From NCBI RefSeq assembly GCF_040930455.2, contig NZ_CP170494.1: a DNA stretch of 64,000 nucleotides; one strand, written 5' to 3'. Source of the DNA: Neopusillimonas maritima (lineage in GTDB: Bacteria > Pseudomonadota > Gammaproteobacteria > Burkholderiales > Burkholderiaceae_B). The notes below the pieces were generated by a model. The model worked only from the letters and a program-made list of their open reading frames with translations, made no database searches and was not told the origin of the DNA. How positions within the stretch are numbered: the first letter of the stretch is position 1; each line of letters begins with the position of its first letter. Shown here in pieces: positions 16,479 through 25,232 of the stretch. The position numbers and the translations under genes are program-made.

Positions 16479-17030
16479 TTACTTTTCAGTAAACGGGCCA
16501 ATTCGCAACAAACGCTCATCTTCATGCGCCTGCTCACCAAAATGATGCCCTTCAAACAAGGCAGTTTCATTAATTTCGGTACCCGCCTTGCGCGCCAGCG
16601 AGGCAAACATGCCACGAGACGCTGCGTTATCAGGGCCGACGGTTGTCTCTACAAACCGAATGTTTTGTAAACCCGGCCGCTGCAAGATTTCTTGCAACAT
16701 TGATTTGCCCAAACCCAAGCCCCGGCCACGCTCATGTACGGCCACCTGCCAAACAAAAAGCACATCCGGCGTTTTGGGCGGTACATAGGCGGAGACAAAC
16801 CCCACAATTTCATTGTCGAGCTCGGCTACGACACAGGTGTCGGTAAAGTGATGTGATAAAAGCAAATACACATACACTGAATTGACATCGAGGGGGGGAC
16901 TTGCCGTAATAAGCGCATGAACGGCCTTGGCGTCATCCAGATTTGGCGCGCGCAATACCGGTTGTGTCTTGTTGGCCGGCTGCGCGCTGGTTCGCGACGC
17001 AACCTCTTCCTTATTGTTTATTGTCATCAT
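16479..17030 (-). CDS. ectA: L-2,4-diaminobutyrate N-acetyltransferase EctA
   Basis: A 183-residue GNAT-fold enzyme that acetylates diaminobutyrate with acetyl-CoA. The acetyl-CoA loop is VAVHERGRGLGLGKSML; SPPLDVNSVYVYLLLSHHF and FVETTVGPDNAASRGMF are family-specific. The start overlaps the ectR stop by 4 bases (ATGA), placing the regulator gene first in the same transcript. Confidence 0.95.
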   Translation of the reverse strand: MMTINNKEEVASRTSAQPANKTQPVLRAPNLDDAKAVHALITASPPLDVNSVYVYLLLSHHFTDTCVVAELDNEIVGFVSAYVPPKTPDVLFVWQVAVHERGRGLGLGKSMLQEILQRPGLQNIRFVETTVGPDNAASRGMFASLARKAGTEINETALFEGHHFGEQAHEDERLLRIGPFTEK

Positions 17031-17581
17031 TGCTCTTCAACTTCCAGGCCTGTTGCTGCCGTATCCAGGCCAGTTTCAGGTACTTCCAAAATGGGTGAAG
17101 CCAGTTCACCGGCAGGCTCAGGGGGTGCAACGCCGCGTGACTCCATGAGATCGACAATACGCTCAAGAGACAAAGTAATAGTGGCTTGCTCAAGCTCGGG
17201 TAATTCGTTCAAGGAGTCGGCCAACTTTTGCTGCAATGGGGAAGGCGTTCCTTTTGCCAACGCTATGCCCGCTTCCGTGGCCGACACAAAAACAATGCGT
17301 CGATCTTCACGCCCCCGTTCACGACGAATCAGCCCTTTATCTTCCAGGCGATCAAGAATGCCGACCACCGTACTCGCACTCACATGCACTTCCCGGCTAA
17401 TTGCCGTTGCCGTGAGCGGGCCACTTTCGGCAATGGCTCGCAAACAAAGAAGCTGAGGCGCCGTGATATTGCTAACGGCGGACAACTGGCGTGAGTGCAG
17501 CGCCACTGCACGTGTGATGCGACGTAACGCACGCAAGATGCGTATATCGTACGGCTGTACAGTTTCAGGCATATTCGTCAT
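17027..17581 (-). CDS. ectR: MarR-family regulator of ectoine synthesis, EctR
   Basis: A MarR-type winged-helix protein. The frame opens at a TTG at 17647, but that TTG is the -35 box of the promoter found here, so translation must start later. ATG at 17581 gives 184 residues and begins MTNMPETVQPYDIRILRALRRI (a second ATG, 17572, is also possible). The helix-turn-helix is around GPLTATAISREVHVSASTVVGILDRL and the wing is RERGREDRRIVFVS. The C-terminus is a long Pro/Glu-rich tail not usual for MarR. It overlaps ectA by 4 bases. By analogy with EctR of methylotrophs it should repress the ect operon and itself. Confidence 0.88.
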   Translation of the reverse strand: MTNMPETVQPYDIRILRALRRITRAVALHSRQLSAVSNITAPQLLCLRAIAESGPLTATAISREVHVSASTVVGILDRLEDKGLIRRERGREDRRIVFVSATEAGIALAKGTPSPLQQKLADSLNELPELEQATITLSLERIVDLMESRGVAPPEPAGELASPILEVPETGLDTAATGLEVEEQ

Positions 17582-17615
17582 AGTACGAAAGACTTCACTA
17601 AAATTAATTCGTACT
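17582..17615. promoter_or_regulatory. Candidate EctR operator (inverted repeat over ect start site)
   Basis: AGTACGAA (17582-17589) and TTCGTACT (17608-17615) are perfect inverted arms separated by 18 bases. They cover the expected transcription start and run up to the ectR ATG. On the minus strand the distal arm extends to AGTACGAATTAATTTTA (17615-17599), nearly the same as the motif in the ehu promoter. EctR binding is inferred from position. Confidence 0.6.
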
Positions 17616-17618
17616 GAA

Positions 17619-17647
17619 ATCATATGGGGAATAAATATTCTTGTCAA
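17619..17647 (-). promoter_or_regulatory. sigma-70 promoter of ectRABCD
   Basis: TTGACA (17647-17642) and TATGAT (17624-17619) on the minus strand, 17 bases apart: a full-consensus -35 and a five-of-six -10 with ideal spacing. Transcription would start near 17612, about 30 bases before the ectR ATG at 17581. Confidence 0.8.
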
Positions 17648-17713
17648 CCCCGAATCAAATTAAACTCCAAAAATGCTATACGAATGCGCTTTCTTACCGC
17701 CAACTTAACGGAA

Positions 17714-17729
17714 GTTAAATATATTTAAC
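17714..17729. repeat. 16-base perfect palindrome upstream of ect promoter
   Basis: GTTAAATATATTTAAC reads the same on both strands. It lies about 67 bases before the -35 box of the ect promoter, in the space between that promoter and the tldD terminator. It could be a regulator site; none is identified. Confidence 0.5.
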
Positions 17730-17734
17730 TGAAA

Positions 17735-17774
17735 ATAAAAAAGGGTTTGCGCTTTACAACAAGCGCAAACCCTT
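17735..17774 (-). terminator. Intrinsic terminator of tldD
   Basis: AAGGGTTTGCGCTT (17741-17754) and AAGCGCAAACCCTT (17761-17774) form a 14-base perfect stem with a 6-base loop. Leftward it is followed by a T-rich run (TTTTTTATTTTC). It lies about 130 bases past the tldD stop and shields the ect promoter from read-through. Nothing recognisable lies in 17776-17900. Confidence 0.85.
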
Positions 17775-17900
17775 GTAACAAAAAATAAAATCGGAGCAAT
17801 AAGCGGTTTATGCAGACAAATTATTCATTGAGGTCGAATCATTTGGGTGCGGCACAAATCATTTAATACTTAAGCAAACTAATTGAACACCGTGTACCAC

Positions 17901-19370
17901 TCAACCTGTTCCGCCCACGGTTAAACCATCAATACGAATCGTGGGCATTCCAACCCCAACAGGAACACTCTGCCCTTCTTTGCCGCACGTACCCACACCT
18001 GAGTCGAGCGCCATGTCGTTGCCGACCATGCCCACTTTAGTCATTGCGTCCGGCCCATTACCGATAAGCGTCGCGCCTTTCACAGGTCGCGTAACTTTTC
18101 CGTTCTCGATCAAATAAGCCTCAGACGCAGAAAAAACAAACTTACCGCTGGTGATATCGACCTGCCCACCACCAAAATTCGCTGCGTATAAACCTTTCTT
18201 GACTGACCGCACAATCTCTTCGGGTGGCGCATCCCCCCCCAGCATAAAGGTATTGGTCATGCGCGGCATAGGTAGATGCGCAAATGATTCACGTCGTCCG
18301 TTACCGGTTACCGGCACCCCCATTAAACGCGCATTCATGGAATCTTGCATATACCCACGCAAAATACCATCTTCGATAAGGACATTACGCTGGGTGGGAT
18401 TGCCTTCGTCGTCGATATTCAGTGAACCCCGGCGCCCTGCCAACGTGCCGTCGTCAACAACCGTGACACCTTTCGATGCCACACGCTTTCCAATGCGGCC
18501 TGAGAAAATACTGGATTCTTTGCGATTGAAATCGCCTTCGAGCCCATGCCCCACCGCTTCGTGCAGCAAAATGCCAGGCCAACCCGACCCCAATACAACA
18601 GTCATTTCTCCCGCCGGTGCGGCTACCGCTTCAAGGTTGGTTAACGCCTCGCCGGCAGCACGATGTGCATAGTTTTTAAGCACGTCGTCTGTGAAGTACT
18701 CAAGCCCGGAACGCCCACCACCGCCGGCGTGGCCCATTTCGCGGCGACCATTGCGCTCGGCAATCACGGTGAGAGACAAACGCACCAACGGGCGAACATC
18801 GGCAACAAGGCGGCCATCGCTGCCGGCCACCATAATAACGTCGTATTCCGCACCCAAGCCCGCCATAACCTGAACAATAGCCGGGTTAACCGCCCGAGCC
18901 ATGGCTTCCACGCGTTCAAGCAAGGCCACTTTCTCAGGCGCCGGCAACGTATTTACAGGATCGATAAAGGGATACAAACTGGTGGATGGTGTAATTAAAT
19001 TACCGTCCATTTTCTGTGTGCCGCCCCCTTTGCGCCCGATGCTTTTCACCGCCTTGGCCGATGACAACAACGCCTCGGGGGATAATGAATCGGAATACGC
19101 AAAGGCCGTTTTATCACCACTAATGGCACGAACACCAACACCCTGGCTAATTGAAAAACTGCCGGTTTTTACAATGCCCTCTTCAAGACTCCAGCCCTCA
19201 CTTCGTGTGTACTGGAAATACAAGTCGGCGTAATCGACCTGGCGTGAAAAAATCTCGGCCAGCGCTCGCGACATGTGGTCTTCGTTAAGCTCCCATGGGT
19301 CGAGCAGCAACGATTTGGCTGTTGCCAGTGCCTCAATACCCGGATCCGCTACTTTCATAAATTCAGCCAA
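17901..19370 (-). CDS. tldD: Metalloprotease TldD
   Basis: TldD with TldE forms a zinc protease that degrades unfolded peptides, processes microcin B17 and affects CcdA turnover in E. coli. At 489 residues it is close to E. coli TldD (481). The zinc motif is HEAVGHGLEGD (His270, Glu271, His275), and MGVPVTGNGRRESF and LPMPRMTNTFM are conserved near the C-terminal half. The partner TldE/PmbA is not in the window. ATG at 19370 is used; Met5 would also serve. Confidence 0.95.
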   Translation of the reverse strand: MAEFMKVADPGIEALATAKSLLLDPWELNEDHMSRALAEIFSRQVDYADLYFQYTRSEGWSLEEGIVKTGSFSISQGVGVRAISGDKTAFAYSDSLSPEALLSSAKAVKSIGRKGGGTQKMDGNLITPSTSLYPFIDPVNTLPAPEKVALLERVEAMARAVNPAIVQVMAGLGAEYDVIMVAGSDGRLVADVRPLVRLSLTVIAERNGRREMGHAGGGGRSGLEYFTDDVLKNYAHRAAGEALTNLEAVAAPAGEMTVVLGSGWPGILLHEAVGHGLEGDFNRKESSIFSGRIGKRVASKGVTVVDDGTLAGRRGSLNIDDEGNPTQRNVLIEDGILRGYMQDSMNARLMGVPVTGNGRRESFAHLPMPRMTNTFMLGGDAPPEEIVRSVKKGLYAANFGGGQVDITSGKFVFSASEAYLIENGKVTRPVKGATLIGNGPDAMTKVGMVGNDMALDSGVGTCGKEGQSVPVGVGMPTIRIDGLTVGGTG

Positions 19371-19417
19371 TTAATATGCATTAACAAATAAATCTTCCAA
19401 TATGGGAAAACACATCA

Positions 19418-20236
19418 TCATAGTACCCGATGCTGAAGTGCGGGCAAGGCGGTTCGAACTTCAGATAAACGTGTTTGGTTAATAGCGCCCGACACTACAC
19501 CAGGCCCTTCCGGCAAGCACGCCAGCACTTCACCCCAGGGGTCAATCAACATGGAATGACCCCAGGTTCGGCGACCGTTCTCGTGTTTGCCGCCTTGAGC
19601 CGCACCCAACACATAACACTGGTTCTCAACCGCGCGGGCACGCAGCAGCATTTCCCAGTGTGCCGACCCCGTAGTGTAAGTAAAAGCCGCCGGCACCAGA
19701 ATCAAGTTCACGTTACCCAGAGCACGATACAACTCGGGAAAGCGCAAATCGTAGCAGATCGACAAACCCACCTTGCCACAGGGTGCATCGAACGATTGCG
19801 GTGCATTTTCGCCCGGCCTGATTGAAACGGATTCGTCGTAGGCTTCAGTGCCTTTTTTGAACCCAAACAAATGAATTTTGTCATAACGAGCCACGCGACG
19901 CCCTTGCGGGTCAAATACCAGTGTTGTGTTATAGATGCGGCTGGATTCCCCTGTTACAAGAGGGACGGTACCACCCACAATCCAAACACCGTGCCGCTGG
20001 GCCTGATCGGCCAAAAATTGCTGAATTGGACCATTGTCGAGTGGCTCGCCAATGTCAACTTTGTCATGATCATTTTTACCCATTAAACAAAAATACTCAG
20101 GTAACACAAGTAATTGCGCCCCCTTTTCCACCGCTTCGGAAATAAGTTCAGCCGCCTGCTGAATATTGTTTTTTACACTGGTTGTTGAAACTGTTTGCAG
20201 TGCGGCAACCTGAAAACTCTGCTGGAGTTCGACCAT
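19418..20236 (-). CDS. Carbon-nitrogen hydrolase, Nit1/deaminated glutathione amidase type
   Basis: A 272-residue nitrilase-superfamily amidase. The catalytic triad is visible: Glu47 (VLPEYF), Lys120 (RYDKIHLF) and Cys161 (SICYDLRFPELY). The sequence is closest to the Nit1/YbeM group, which hydrolyses deaminated glutathione as metabolite repair. Location before tldD on the same strand, 47 bases apart, is an arrangement I recall from other betaproteobacteria. Divergent from hns. Confidence 0.85.
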   Translation of the reverse strand: MVELQQSFQVAALQTVSTTSVKNNIQQAAELISEAVEKGAQLLVLPEYFCLMGKNDHDKVDIGEPLDNGPIQQFLADQAQRHGVWIVGGTVPLVTGESSRIYNTTLVFDPQGRRVARYDKIHLFGFKKGTEAYDESVSIRPGENAPQSFDAPCGKVGLSICYDLRFPELYRALGNVNLILVPAAFTYTTGSAHWEMLLRARAVENQCYVLGAAQGGKHENGRRTWGHSMLIDPWGEVLACLPEGPGVVSGAINQTRLSEVRTALPALQHRVL

Positions 20237-20273
20237 AAAACACCTTGCTCAATATTTTGTATCGGTTTTCATA

Positions 20274-20304
20274 TTAATAAATAAAGATTTTCTTTATTTA
20301 TTAA
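20274..20304. repeat. Long AT-only inverted repeat in the nit1-hns divergent promoter region
   Basis: TTAATAAATAAAGA (20274-20287) and TCTTTATTTATTAA (20291-20304) are perfect 14-base arms with a 3-base loop, in a strongly AT-rich stretch. It is placed between the two divergent starts, about 75 bases before the hns ATG. It could be an H-NS autoregulatory site or another control site. Confidence 0.6.
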
Positions 20305-20376
20305 CAAACAAATAATAAGTTAAAATTTTCCATGTTTTTTTAGTGAATTAATAATTATTACCACAAGGCAAAATTA

Positions 20377-20745
20377 ATGACTCGTGAATCTTATGCTTCG
20401 CTACAACAGAAAATAGAAAAAGAAATTCAGAAACTGAAAAAACAGGCGGAAGCGCTAAAGGCAAAACAACGCACTCCCGTCATTAAAGATATCGTCCGGA
20501 AAATGCGTGAATACGACATCACGCCCGACGACATTACGAAAGCTTTCTCAAAAACAAAAGAAACCGGCAAACGCGCGCCCAATGTCAGCAATGGTAAATC
20601 ACGCGGCGTCGTGCCGCCGAAATATCGCCACCCTGAAACCGGCGCCACCTGGACCGGGCGAGGCAAAGCGCCCCGTTGGATTTCCAATGCCGAATCACAA
20701 GGCCATTCGCGCGATACCTTTTTAATTAAGCCAAACAACCAATAA
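20377..20745 (+). CDS. H-NS family nucleoid protein
   Basis: A 122-residue H-NS-like DNA-binding protein. The N-terminus is a helical oligomerisation segment (YASLQQKIEKEIQKLKKQ), then a basic linker. The C-terminal DNA-binding domain is of the beta-proteobacterial BpH3/HvrA type (PPKYRHPETGATWTGRGKAPRWI). It binds AT-rich DNA and represses many genes. ATG has AAGG 8 bases before it. The promoter region is itself AT-rich with a long inverted repeat. It converges with the DUF4136 lipoprotein gene, with a 1-base gap. Confidence 0.9.
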   Translation: MTRESYASLQQKIEKEIQKLKKQAEALKAKQRTPVIKDIVRKMREYDITPDDITKAFSKTKETGKRAPNVSNGKSRGVVPPKYRHPETGATWTGRGKAPRWISNAESQGHSRDTFLIKPNNQ

Positions 20746-20746
20746 A

Positions 20747-21379
20747 TTAATCGATGGTATAGCTTATATCGCGCACACTGCCATTATTCGCCGGAAAGCC
20801 ATCGAATATCGCATTGGTTAAATAAGGCATAACGGCCGGCAGGTTATCACTTTCGGTTATTACTACTGCAGTTGATCTATATACCTCTGCGCCGTCGAGC
20901 TCGTTATCTTTAATAATGACCGTCAGGCTGTTTTTAAATGTCGTCACCGGCGTATTAATAACCGGTGGCGAATAAAACATGCCGCCGCCAAAGCCATACG
21001 GCCCCCCGTAATAACCTGCCCACGGCCCAAAAAACGGGCCCGGAAAGTAGGGTTCGGCAAATTGCTGCACCCAACTCTGGCTCATTGGATTATCGTAGCT
21101 GAACGAAACAACAAAACGTGCCTCAGAGGGGTTGCCGGCCTCTACCAACCCGGTGCGGCCAATCGAAGCTCGAATCATGTCTGCGAAAGACTGATACTCA
21201 AGATTACTGTCCTGGCCGGCCATCGGCGCTACTGTATATTTTTGGCCTGGCGCATCCTCCGGCCATTTTTCGTAGGTTGTCACACGTGCGGAAATTGACG
21301 AGGCGCATCCAGCTAACATCAACAATGCCAGCAGCCCCGCACAAAAACGACCTAACATCGGCCAACGATTAACGCCCAT
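20747..21379 (-). CDS. DUF4136-type lipoprotein
   Basis: A 210-residue predicted outer-membrane lipoprotein. The frame opens at 21439, but ATG at 21379 has GGAG 6 bases before it and begins a normal signal (MGVNRWPMLGRFCAG, lipobox LAGC). The mature part contains a Gly/Pro/Tyr-rich stretch in the middle (FPGPFFGPWAGYYGGPYGFGGG) and beta-rich flanks as in DUF4136 proteins. Function unknown. Divergent from pepN. Confidence 0.8.
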   Translation of the reverse strand: MGVNRWPMLGRFCAGLLALLMLAGCASSISARVTTYEKWPEDAPGQKYTVAPMAGQDSNLEYQSFADMIRASIGRTGLVEAGNPSEARFVVSFSYDNPMSQSWVQQFAEPYFPGPFFGPWAGYYGGPYGFGGGMFYSPPVINTPVTTFKNSLTVIIKDNELDGAEVYRSTAVVITESDNLPAVMPYLTNAIFDGFPANNGSVRDISYTID

Positions 21380-21450
21380 TTGCTTCTCCAAAACACCGCA
21401 CACAACAAACATTACAATAAACCGATTAATACAATACATCGATTAAATTT

Positions 21451-24147
21451 ATGCGTACAGATACTGCCCCCACCATTTATCGACACGACTATCAGCCCTA
21501 CGCTTATCGCGTTAAATCCACCCGACTATGTTTCGAGCTGGATGAAAACGTAACCACCGTCGTTTCAACACTTGATATTGAACGCACCGGAACCACACCC
21601 GTTCCCCTCATACTGAATGGGGAACATCTGGAACTCATCAGCATTGAAGTAAACGGTTCACCTCTGTCGGAAAATGATTATCGATTAGACACCGAGACGC
21701 TGACGCTGTTCCCGGAAAGCACGTCATTCTCGCTGCAAATTACAAACCGTTGCAAACCGATAGACAACTCCAGCTTGATGGGCCTTTATGTTTCAGGAAA
21801 AAGCCTTTTTACGCAGTGCGAAGCTGAAGGTTTTCGTCGTATCACGTGGTTTCCTGATCGTCCCGATGTCATGTCGCGTTTTACGGTCACGCTGCGCGCC
21901 GACGCCAAACGCTATCCTCTGCTTTTGTCCAACGGCAATCTTATTTCGCAGACGGACCTTGCCAACGGGCGCCACGAAGCGGTGTGGGAAGACCCACACC
22001 CCAAACCATGCTACTTGTTTGCGTTGGTTGCAGGCGATTTTGATTGCCGTGAAACGCGCATTAAGACGGCCGAAGGTCGTGAAGCGCTGTTGCAGGTCTA
22101 CTGCGACAAAGGTGATTTAGGTAAAACCGCGTGGGCATTGCAATGCCTTGAACGTTCAGTAAGGTGGGACGAACAACGATTTGGCCTGCCACTCGACCTT
22201 GATCGCTTTATGATTGTGGCCGCACGCGACTTCAATATGGGTGCTATGGAGAATAAAGGCCTTAACGTGTTTAATTCGGCTTACGTGCTGGCCGACCCCG
22301 ATACCGCTACCGATGCCAGTTACGAGGCCATTGAAAGTGTTATTGGGCATGAATATTTCCACAACTGGACGGGTAACCGCGTTACATGCCGCGATTGGTT
22401 CCAACTCTCTCTGAAAGAAGGTTTAACCGTCTTTCGTGACCAGGAGTTTTCAGCCGATATGATGGCGGCATCGCTTCCCGAAAAAGAAGCAGTCAGCGCG
22501 CGCGCCGTAAAACGCATCGACGACGTTGTGGCCCTTCGAACGGCTCAGTTCCCTGAAGATGCCGGCCCTATGGCGCACCCCATTCGGCCCGAAAGCTACC
22601 AGGAAATTGGTAATTTCTACACCGCCACTGTGTATGAAAAAGGAGCGGAAGTCATTCGCATGCAACATACGCTGTTGGGGGAAGAAGGTTTTCAGGCCGG
22701 CATGCAAACGTATTTTCGCCGTCATGACGGCCAGGCGGTTACCTGCGACGACTTCGTCGACGCCATGGACACTGTGTATCGCGCACGCAATCCGGGCAAA
22801 GACATGTCCGTTTTCCGACGCTGGTATTCACAGGCGGGCACGCCACGCGTTAACGTAAGCATTAACCACGACGCAGCAAACCAGTCGTGCAGCATTACAT
22901 TATCGCAACGCTGCGAGCCTGTTGGCGTAGAAAAACGCCGGAACCCACCGGTTGAAAAACCACCGTTACATATTCCGTTTGCGCTTGGGCTGCTCAGCCC
23001 CGAGGGCACACCCATTCCACTGCAAAACGGTTCAGACACAACCGACACCCTTGTTTTAGACCTCACGGAACACACTCAAAGCTGGACGTTTAAAAACGTA
23101 CCGGGCCGACCCGTTCCCTCTTTACTGCGTCACTTTTCCGCACCGGTTATTGTGGAATACGATTACCGGAATGACGAGTTGGCTTTACTGGCACGCTTTG
23201 ATACCGACCCTTTCGCGCGATGGGAGGCCGGCCAGGAACTGGCAACGCGTTACCTGCTCGCGCAAGTTTCTGAGAACATAACCAATAACGCACCTGAACT
23301 GGCTTTGCTGGTTGAAACATGGCAAACACTGGCTAGCGATGACACGCTGAGTGCTGCATACCTTGCACGAGCCCTTGTACTGCCATCGGAACGCATTCTG
23401 CTTGAAAAGTGCAAACCGGCCGACCCTCAAGCGATTGTCGCTGCACGCAACGCCTTGCGGGCGGAGCTGGGTATTGCGTTGCAAGACATTTGGCAAAGCC
23501 ACTATCAAAATCTCAGTGAAACGCTCAATAAATCAAGCTATGCCCCCAACCCACTCCAGGCTGGGCAACGGGCGCTAAGAAACTGCGCGCTCAGCTACCT
23601 GGTAACAGGCCAGCCGCAGAAATATCTTGATCTGGCCGTAAAGCAGTACGAAGGGGCAACAAACATGACTGAGCGCATGGGAAGCTTAAGTACCATTGTT
23701 CACCAAGACTCTGTCCAAACAATCCAAAAAGCGCTCGCCTCTTTTTATTCGCGTTATGAAAACAACCCCCTGGTTATTGATCGCTGGTTTGCGCTACAAG
23801 CGACTGCCGCCTCTACCGATGTCGACACGGTGCGGTCACTTATGACGCACCCCGCATTCACAATGCGCAACCCGAACCGTGCCCGCGCATTATTGTTTCA
23901 ATTTTGCCTGAACAACTTAAAAGGCGTGCACAGTCAAGCCGGATACGCATTTTGGGCCGAACAGGTGCTGGCACTCGATGCGATTAATCCCGAGATTGCC
24001 GCGCGCCTGGCCCGTGCCTTCGATAACTGGCGCAGATTTGCACCAGCGTATCGAGACGCCATTGAAACCGCACTTAAGAAAATTCAAGCCCATCCAACGC
24101 TTTCCCGCAATGTGTCAGAAATTATTAATAAAGCGCTGGAGCTTTAA
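21451..24147 (+). CDS. pepN: Aminopeptidase N
   Basis: A zinc M1 aminopeptidase that removes N-terminal residues from peptides in the cytoplasm. The 898-residue length is near E. coli PepN (870). The exopeptidase motif GAMEN is at 264-268. The zinc site HEYFH is at 300-304, with the third ligand Glu323 (SLKEGLTVF). The C-terminal half has the alpha-helical repeat domain typical of the family. Followed 46 bases later by fbp on the same strand, possibly one transcript. Confidence 0.97.
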   Translation: MRTDTAPTIYRHDYQPYAYRVKSTRLCFELDENVTTVVSTLDIERTGTTPVPLILNGEHLELISIEVNGSPLSENDYRLDTETLTLFPESTSFSLQITNRCKPIDNSSLMGLYVSGKSLFTQCEAEGFRRITWFPDRPDVMSRFTVTLRADAKRYPLLLSNGNLISQTDLANGRHEAVWEDPHPKPCYLFALVAGDFDCRETRIKTAEGREALLQVYCDKGDLGKTAWALQCLERSVRWDEQRFGLPLDLDRFMIVAARDFNMGAMENKGLNVFNSAYVLADPDTATDASYEAIESVIGHEYFHNWTGNRVTCRDWFQLSLKEGLTVFRDQEFSADMMAASLPEKEAVSARAVKRIDDVVALRTAQFPEDAGPMAHPIRPESYQEIGNFYTATVYEKGAEVIRMQHTLLGEEGFQAGMQTYFRRHDGQAVTCDDFVDAMDTVYRARNPGKDMSVFRRWYSQAGTPRVNVSINHDAANQSCSITLSQRCEPVGVEKRRNPPVEKPPLHIPFALGLLSPEGTPIPLQNGSDTTDTLVLDLTEHTQSWTFKNVPGRPVPSLLRHFSAPVIVEYDYRNDELALLARFDTDPFARWEAGQELATRYLLAQVSENITNNAPELALLVETWQTLASDDTLSAAYLARALVLPSERILLEKCKPADPQAIVAARNALRAELGIALQDIWQSHYQNLSETLNKSSYAPNPLQAGQRALRNCALSYLVTGQPQKYLDLAVKQYEGATNMTERMGSLSTIVHQDSVQTIQKALASFYSRYENNPLVIDRWFALQATAASTDVDTVRSLMTHPAFTMRNPNRARALLFQFCLNNLKGVHSQAGYAFWAEQVLALDAINPEIAARLARAFDNWRRFAPAYRDAIETALKKIQAHPTLSRNVSEIINKALEL

Positions 24148-24193
24148 TTCCCTATTTTCCCATTGCCCCACCCAAAGGCAGGAGCCCTAAAAG

Positions 24194-25204
24194 ATGAAAC
24201 GTAAAACGCTTACTCAATACCTGGTCGAACAACAACGCATGGAACAAGCAGTCTCGGCCGAAGTGCGCTTATTAATTGAAACGGTTGCCCGGGCTTGCAA
24301 AGCCATTGCCCACGCAGTAGGTAAAGGCGCTTTAGGCGGGGTATTGGGAAGTCTTGACAGTGAAAATGTGCAGGGTGAAGTACAAAAGAAACTCGATGTT
24401 CTGTCGAATGAAATATTGCTGGAAGCGAATGAATGGGGCGGCCATCTGGCAGCCATGGCTTCCGAAGAAATGGAAACCTTGCACCGCATTCCTAACCGCT
24501 ACCCTAAAGGCGAATATCTTTTGCTCTTTGATCCGCTGGATGGTTCTTCCAATATCGACGTAAACGTTTCTATTGGAACAATATTCTCGGTATTGCAGGC
24601 ACCTGCCGACGCCGCCGGCCGCGACATAGAGGAAAGCGACTTTCTTCAGCCCGGCAATAAACAGGTTGCGGCCGGCTACGCCGTTTACGGGCCGCAAAGC
24701 ATGCTGGTTCTAACCGTCGGAACGGGCGTCGTGGGCTTTACGCTGGATCGGGAAATGGGAACATGGGTGCTTACCCATGAAGACATGACTATTCCGGAAG
24801 AGACGTCGGAATTCGCCATTAATATGTCGAATATGCGGCATTGGGAAGAGCCGGTAAAACTGTACATTAACGATTGTCTGGCCGGCAGCACGGGGCCACT
24901 GGGCAAAGACTACAACATGCGTTGGATTGCCTCAATGGTCGCCGATGTCCACCGCATCATGACACGAGGTGGTATTTTCATGTACCCGCGCGATGCCCGC
25001 CCTTCGGGTCGCAAAGGCAAGTTACGCTTAATGTACGAAGCCAACCCAATGAGTTTCCTGGTGGAGCAGGCGGGTGGCGCCGCCACCGACGGCGATACAC
25101 GTATTCTTGACATTAACCCCGAAGGGCTGCACCAGCGTGTGGGCGTTATCCTTGGGTCCAAAAATGAGGTCGAACGCGTAGGTCGTTATCACCTAGAAGA
25201 CTGA
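24194..25204 (+). CDS. fbp: Fructose-1,6-bisphosphatase, class I
   Basis: Removes the 1-phosphate of fructose 1,6-bisphosphate in gluconeogenesis. The 336-residue protein has the metal and substrate motif LLFDPLDGSSNIDVNVSIGTIFS near residues 111-133 and the C-terminal signature GKLRLMYEANPMSFLVEQAGG. Length and sequence are typical of class I enzymes. The ATG is preceded by AGGAG. Confidence 0.97.
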   Translation: MKRKTLTQYLVEQQRMEQAVSAEVRLLIETVARACKAIAHAVGKGALGGVLGSLDSENVQGEVQKKLDVLSNEILLEANEWGGHLAAMASEEMETLHRIPNRYPKGEYLLLFDPLDGSSNIDVNVSIGTIFSVLQAPADAAGRDIEESDFLQPGNKQVAAGYAVYGPQSMLVLTVGTGVVGFTLDREMGTWVLTHEDMTIPEETSEFAINMSNMRHWEEPVKLYINDCLAGSTGPLGKDYNMRWIASMVADVHRIMTRGGIFMYPRDARPSGRKGKLRLMYEANPMSFLVEQAGGAATDGDTRILDINPEGLHQRVGVILGSKNEVERVGRYHLED

Positions 25205-25232
25205 GGCAAACTCAGTACCCGGCAACGCTCGT

